A stretch of DNA of 34,677 bases from DASXRU01 sp039933315. Lineage in GTDB: Bacteria > Acidobacteriota > Blastocatellia > Pyrinomonadales > Pyrinomonadaceae. A program made the position numbers and the translations under genes. The notes beneath the pieces were generated by a model, which made no database searches, was not told the DNA's origin, and was given only the letters and a program-made list of their open reading frames with translations. Positions 32,401 to 34,677 of the stretch are shown piece by piece. The stretch covers positions 1 to 34,677 of the forward strand of contig JBDTOI010000019.1 in NCBI GenBank assembly GCA_039933315.1. The letters run 5' to 3'. Within the stretch, counting starts at the first letter, position 1. Every line of letters begins with the position of its first letter.

Positions 32401-34395
32401 CAATTCTTTGACACTCTCATCAAACCTGCCCATGGCTGTCAGGTGTTCCGAGTACCAGTGATGGGCGGAGGGATAGCCGGGATTGAGCGCGATGGCCCTC
32501 TTTAGTTTTTTTTCCGCAGCCTCCCATTCCCAATTGTGCAGGAGGGCATGGCCCAGCGAAGCGTGGGCCTCCGAGAGGTCCGGATCAATCTCTAATGCTT
32601 TCGCGGCGGCCGCCTTTGCTTTGGCAAAACCTTCCTGCGGCGACATCGCCTCCCGCACAACGAGTAGCGTGTAGGAATCGGACAAGCCGGCATAAGCGGC
32701 GGCATAGCCGGGATCGAGATCGATCGCCTGGCGGAAGTGCTCGATTGCCTTTAGCAGCTCGGGGGTAGAGCGTTTGTTCCAATAGTAGCGGCCCTTAAGA
32801 TAGGCATGATAGGCCTTTGGGTCCTCGGTGAAATGCTTGGCCAGCCGCCGCCTGTCTTCACCTGTTAGCTTGAGACGTAGCTTTTCCGTGATTTCGCTGG
32901 CGATTTCCTCCTGCACTGCAAATACGTCTGATAGCTTGCGGTTGTAATGCTCGCCCCAGAGTTGTGCGTCGTTTTTGATATCGATCAATTCAGCGGCAAT
33001 CATTAACTCGTCGCCGGCCTGTCGTACTCTACCGGTAAGCACCGCGCGAACGCCTAATTGCTGACCGACTTTTTGGGGATCGACTTCAGTGCCCTTGTAG
33101 CGGAAGACTGTGCTGCGGGCTACGACGCGAAGGTTGGGAAGCTGGGAGAGGGAATTGATAATGCTTTCAGTCACGCCATCACTGAAATACTCCATATTGG
33201 CATCAGCGCTGGCGTCGATCAGCGGCAATACGGCAAGCGATTCAATTCCCCTTGATTCTATTTGCTGACGTTGATGTTCTGCCGAGGAAGATTTGCGACT
33301 CTCGTTTGAGCGTTCCAGTTCCGTCTCAAACTCTATTCGTTTTTTGAGGGCCTTCAGATCAGTTAGCAGCTCGTCCGAAGTTCTGTAACGCTCCTCTTTA
33401 TCTTTGCGCAGGGTGCGGTGCACTATGCGTTGCAGTTCGTCCGGGACGTCCGGAGCCGATTGACTGAGTGATGGCGGCTCGAGCATCAGGATTGAAGCCA
33501 GCACGTCCGTCATCGTCGGCCCACCAAACGGCACGCGCCCGGTTACCATCTCGTAAAGCACCACGCCAAGCGAGAAGATGTCGGAACGCACATCAACCTT
33601 CAGCCCCCGCGCCTGTTCCGGCGACATGTAATGGGCCGTGCCCATCACCATTCCCTGTTTGGTATTAAGCAGAGTCGCAGCTTCTAAATCATCCGCCTTT
33701 TTCTCAGTCAGCTTCGCCAGACCGAAGTCCAACACTTTAACCACGCCATCAGGCCTCAGCATGATGTTGCCCGGCTTGATGTCCCGATGCGCAATCCCTG
33801 CCTGATGGGCCGCCGTTAGCGCCCCAGCCACTTGCGTCGCCACCTCCAGCACCTCGCCGATCTTCATCTGCGTCCTGGCCATGCGATCGCGCAAGGTCAC
33901 GCCCTCTATGAACTCAGTGGCGATGAAGTGGCGGGACTCGATCTGGCCGATTTCGTAGATGGTGAGGATGTTCGGGTGATTCAGGGCCGAGGCTGCACGA
34001 GCTTCCTGCTGGAAGCGACGCACGCGTTCATCGTCTCGAGTGAAATAATCCGGCAGCATCTTGAGCGCGACTTTGCGCCCGAGGCGGGAGTCATGGGCCA
34101 GGTAAACTTCACCCATGCCGCCGGTACCGATGCGGCCGGTTATCTGGTAAGGCCCAAAAGACTGCCCCGCCAAAGAATCCGTTGGGTCTTCCAGTGAGTT
34201 AGCCATGAATTCAACGGCAGGTGACTCGATGAAGCCGCCAGCCTGTTCATGAGAAGCAATGAGCGACTCGACCTCGGGGCGCAGCGACGAGTTGGCGGCA
34301 CAAGCTTCATCAAGGAAAGCGGCCCGCTCGCCCGGCTCGCGCTCCAGGGCGGATTGCAGGAGACCTTTGATCTGTTGCCAGCGTTCAGGGTTCAT
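29449..34395 (-). CDS. Giant Ser/Thr protein kinase fused to two TolB/FlgO-like-TPR modules and an alpha/beta-hydrolase
   Basis: 1648 residues. 1-80: helical lead (NPERWQQIKGLLQSALERE) seen on acidobacterial-type kinases. 82-350: Hanks-type kinase with GTGGMGEVY (90-98), VALK K112, HRDIKPGN (203-210), DFG (223-225) and SPE (258-260), all active-site residues present. 383-510: TolB/FlgO-like domain (LAVLPLIDASADANMEYFSDG). 530-838: TPR repeats. 877-1003 and 1020-1332: a second copy of the same two parts. 1360-1636: alpha/beta-hydrolase with GISQG (S1461), D1584 and H1613, like those next to or fused with adenylate cyclases and LuxR regulators. No membrane segment is seen. No strong ribosome binding site. 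Substrates are unknown. Confidence 0.9.
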   Translation of the reverse strand: MNPERWQQIKGLLQSALEREPGERAAFLDEACAANSSLRPEVESLIASHEQAGGFIESPAVEFMANSLEDPTDSLAGQSFGPYQITGRIGTGGMGEVYLAHDSRLGRKVALKMLPDYFTRDDERVRRFQQEARAASALNHPNILTIYEIGQIESRHFIATEFIEGVTLRDRMARTQMKIGEVLEVATQVAGALTAAHQAGIAHRDIKPGNIMLRPDGVVKVLDFGLAKLTEKKADDLEAATLLNTKQGMVMGTAHYMSPEQARGLKVDVRSDIFSLGVVLYEMVTGRVPFGGPTMTDVLASILMLEPPSLSQSAPDVPDELQRIVHRTLRKDKEERYRTSDELLTDLKALKKRIEFETELERSNESRKSSSAEHQRQQIESRGIESLAVLPLIDASADANMEYFSDGVTESIINSLSQLPNLRVVARSTVFRYKGTEVDPQKVGQQLGVRAVLTGRVRQAGDELMIAAELIDIKNDAQLWGEHYNRKLSDVFAVQEEIASEITEKLRLKLTGEDRRRLAKHFTEDPKAYHAYLKGRYYWNKRSTPELLKAIEHFRQAIDLDPGYAAAYAGLSDSYTLLVVREAMSPQEGFAKAKAAAAKALEIDPDLSEAHASLGHALLHNWEWEAAEKKLKRAIALNPGYPSAHHWYSEHLTAMGRFDESVKELGLAGELDPLSLVINADLGRAFYFARQYDKTIGQEKKTLEMDANFWLSHINLGRSYTQKEKYADAISELQTASELSPGNTESLSYLAFAYAAAGDRDKARQMLADLEQKAKQGYVPPYHLAIIHAGLRQKDEAFAWLERAYEARAVDFFTLNVEPMFDQLRSDARFTDLIRRIGLTPASVRPRTPGPDVQSQSSLETVSSKRTRSRFAESGAIESLAVLPLTNASADPDMEYFSDGVTESIINALSQLPNLRVVARSTVFRYKGREVDPQDIGQQLGVRAVLTGRVRQAGNGLMIAAELIDVANDSQIWGEHYTRELSDIFAVQEEIAKEISEKLRLKLTPAERNRLTKRPTENPEAYQLYLKGRFFWNKRTEEGLRQSVEYFQQAIEKDPDYAAAYAGISDCYTILVARHGMSSAEGLRRAQAAAIKALELDETLAEAHTALAHARLHDWEWAEAEQGIGRALELNPADAAAHNVFGEYLLAVGRIDEAIVEIKKAQKLDPLSLIITSVAAWTFYFARQYDQAIEESRKSLELDPDFFWARYRLGQAYESKGMFEEAIAELQRAKQLSRGNKEISAALAHAYAVSGSREEARHIMNKLRQTSERGRCSPYDIALIHVGLGENDQAFQFLEKAYEDRDSKIIHLKVDPRLDGLRLDPRFTDLVRRLGLPQQNEFVAKSGTLTPASESIRSSVPLEQEIRFCTTGDGVRIAYATVGDGPPLVKAANWLNHLEFDWQSPIWKHVVEEFARDHLLVRYDERGNGLSDWDVENFSFESFVQDLETVVDSLRLDRFPILGISQGGPVAIAYAVRHPEKVSHLILYGSYARGWAKRGVPEDIERREAQYKLIKLGWGQNNPAFRQLWSTQYVPDGSMEQWRWFNDLHRICTSPDNAARLEHELGQIDVLDLLSQVKVPTLVLHCRDELQVPFEEGRLLAAKIPGARFVPLEGRNHLLLESEPAWPKFVTEVRRFLKFESGRTTLKRHLDG
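30400..31767 (-). repeat. Second copy of the TolB/FlgO-TPR module (coding repeat)
   Basis: Encodes residues 877-1332 of the kinase. It parallels residues 383-838 (31882-33249) at equal length, about 455 residues, with long identical stretches such as LSQLPNLRVVARSTVFRYKG and QQLGVRAVLTGRVRQAG. The TPR parts are more diverged. Points to an internal tandem duplication followed by divergence. Confidence 0.85.
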
Positions 34396-34454
34396 GGAAA
34401 GCGAGCGAGTACCAAACGGCTACAGCGGCAAAGCGGCGAACTATTAATCATTTA

Positions 34455-34677
34455 CCGCGAAGCGGTTGTGACCTCCAGCCCAGGGTTGCCGCCTCGGCTA
34501 CCCTGGGTACAAGTCCAAATCACAAATCGCAACCCCAACGGGGTTGTGCGAATATGCGTCACGAACTCACTGGCTGTGAAACCGGCACAACCCCTTTGGG
34601 GTTGGCATTCTATGCGACTTTCTTTCCCAGGGTAGCCGAAGCGGCAACCCTGGGCTGGAGGTCTCAACCCCGTTGGG
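34455..34677. repeat. Nested palindromic repeats upstream of the kinase gene
   Basis: Outer inverted pair: 34470-34507 (GACCTCCAGCCCAGGG ... CCCTGGG) and 34626-34663, each also a hairpin CCCAGGG/CCCTGGG. Inner pair: CAACCCCAACGGGGTTG (34530-34546) and CAACCCCTTTGGGGTTG (34588-34604). A third CAACCCCGTTGGG begins at 34665 and runs off the window. A small CCGC/GCGG hairpin lies at 34455-34465. No gene is seen in 34396-34677; the kinase promoter was not identified. Confidence 0.85.

Overview
The window looks like the chromosome of a free-living, Gram-negative-type bacterium. The best guess is Acidobacteriota, perhaps class Blastocatellia. The guess rests on three things: a giant Ser/Thr kinase fused to TolB/FlgO-like and TPR modules, moderately high GC, and intergenic gaps packed with short-period repeats. 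The phylum call is inference; no rRNA gene or marker search was possible.

Layout. Positions 1-18436 hold an essentially complete S10-spc-alpha ribosomal supercluster on the + strand: rpsJ, rplC, rplD, rplW, rplB, rpsS, rplV, rpsC, rplP, rpmC, rpsQ, rplN, rplX, rplE, rpsN (zinc type), rpsH, rplF, rplR, rpsE, rpmD, rplO, secY, adk, map, infA, rpmJ, rpsM, rpsK, rpsD, rpoA, rplQ. It is followed by accB-accC (acetyl-CoA carboxylase), then rplU-rpmA-obgE with a good sigma70-type promoter inside the end of accC, then nadD-rsfS-(sigma-54-type AAA+ activator) as an overlapping chain, rlmH, a DksA/TraR-type zinc protein with a terminator, and comF. From 26.8 kb the character changes. There is a REP-associated tyrosine transposase (RAYT) framed by its presumed REP hairpins, a proline iminopeptidase, and, on the - strand, a 1648-residue kinase-(TolB/FlgO-like+TPR)x2-alpha/beta-hydrolase protein whose stop codon overlaps the start of an Asp/Glu racemase-family gene. 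The window ends in nested palindromes.

Main unexplained structure. Nearly every gap longer than about 60 bp, even between ribosomal protein genes, is filled by an imperfect inverted repeat. Most arms are built from tandem, slightly varied heptamers. Each locus uses one word family: ATTGCCG/ATTGCCA, ATYTGAR, GGATTGC/GGAATTC, GTTTCGA, CTAGAGG, GATTTGC/GATTTTA or CTTCTGG. One locus uses a nonamer. The elements typically start directly at the upstream stop codon and end at the next gene's start region. A second class (an 18-bp palindrome starting CACAGACT) recurs at three loci and shares its loop and terminal CAC/GTG with the REP hairpins around the RAYT. A third, a perfect 28-bp inverted repeat, supplies the TAG stop codons of two convergent genes.

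A further oddity is that several ribosomal proteins (L4, L22, S3, S17, L18, L30, L17) carry charged low-complexity tails. The L18 tail is longer than the L18 core.
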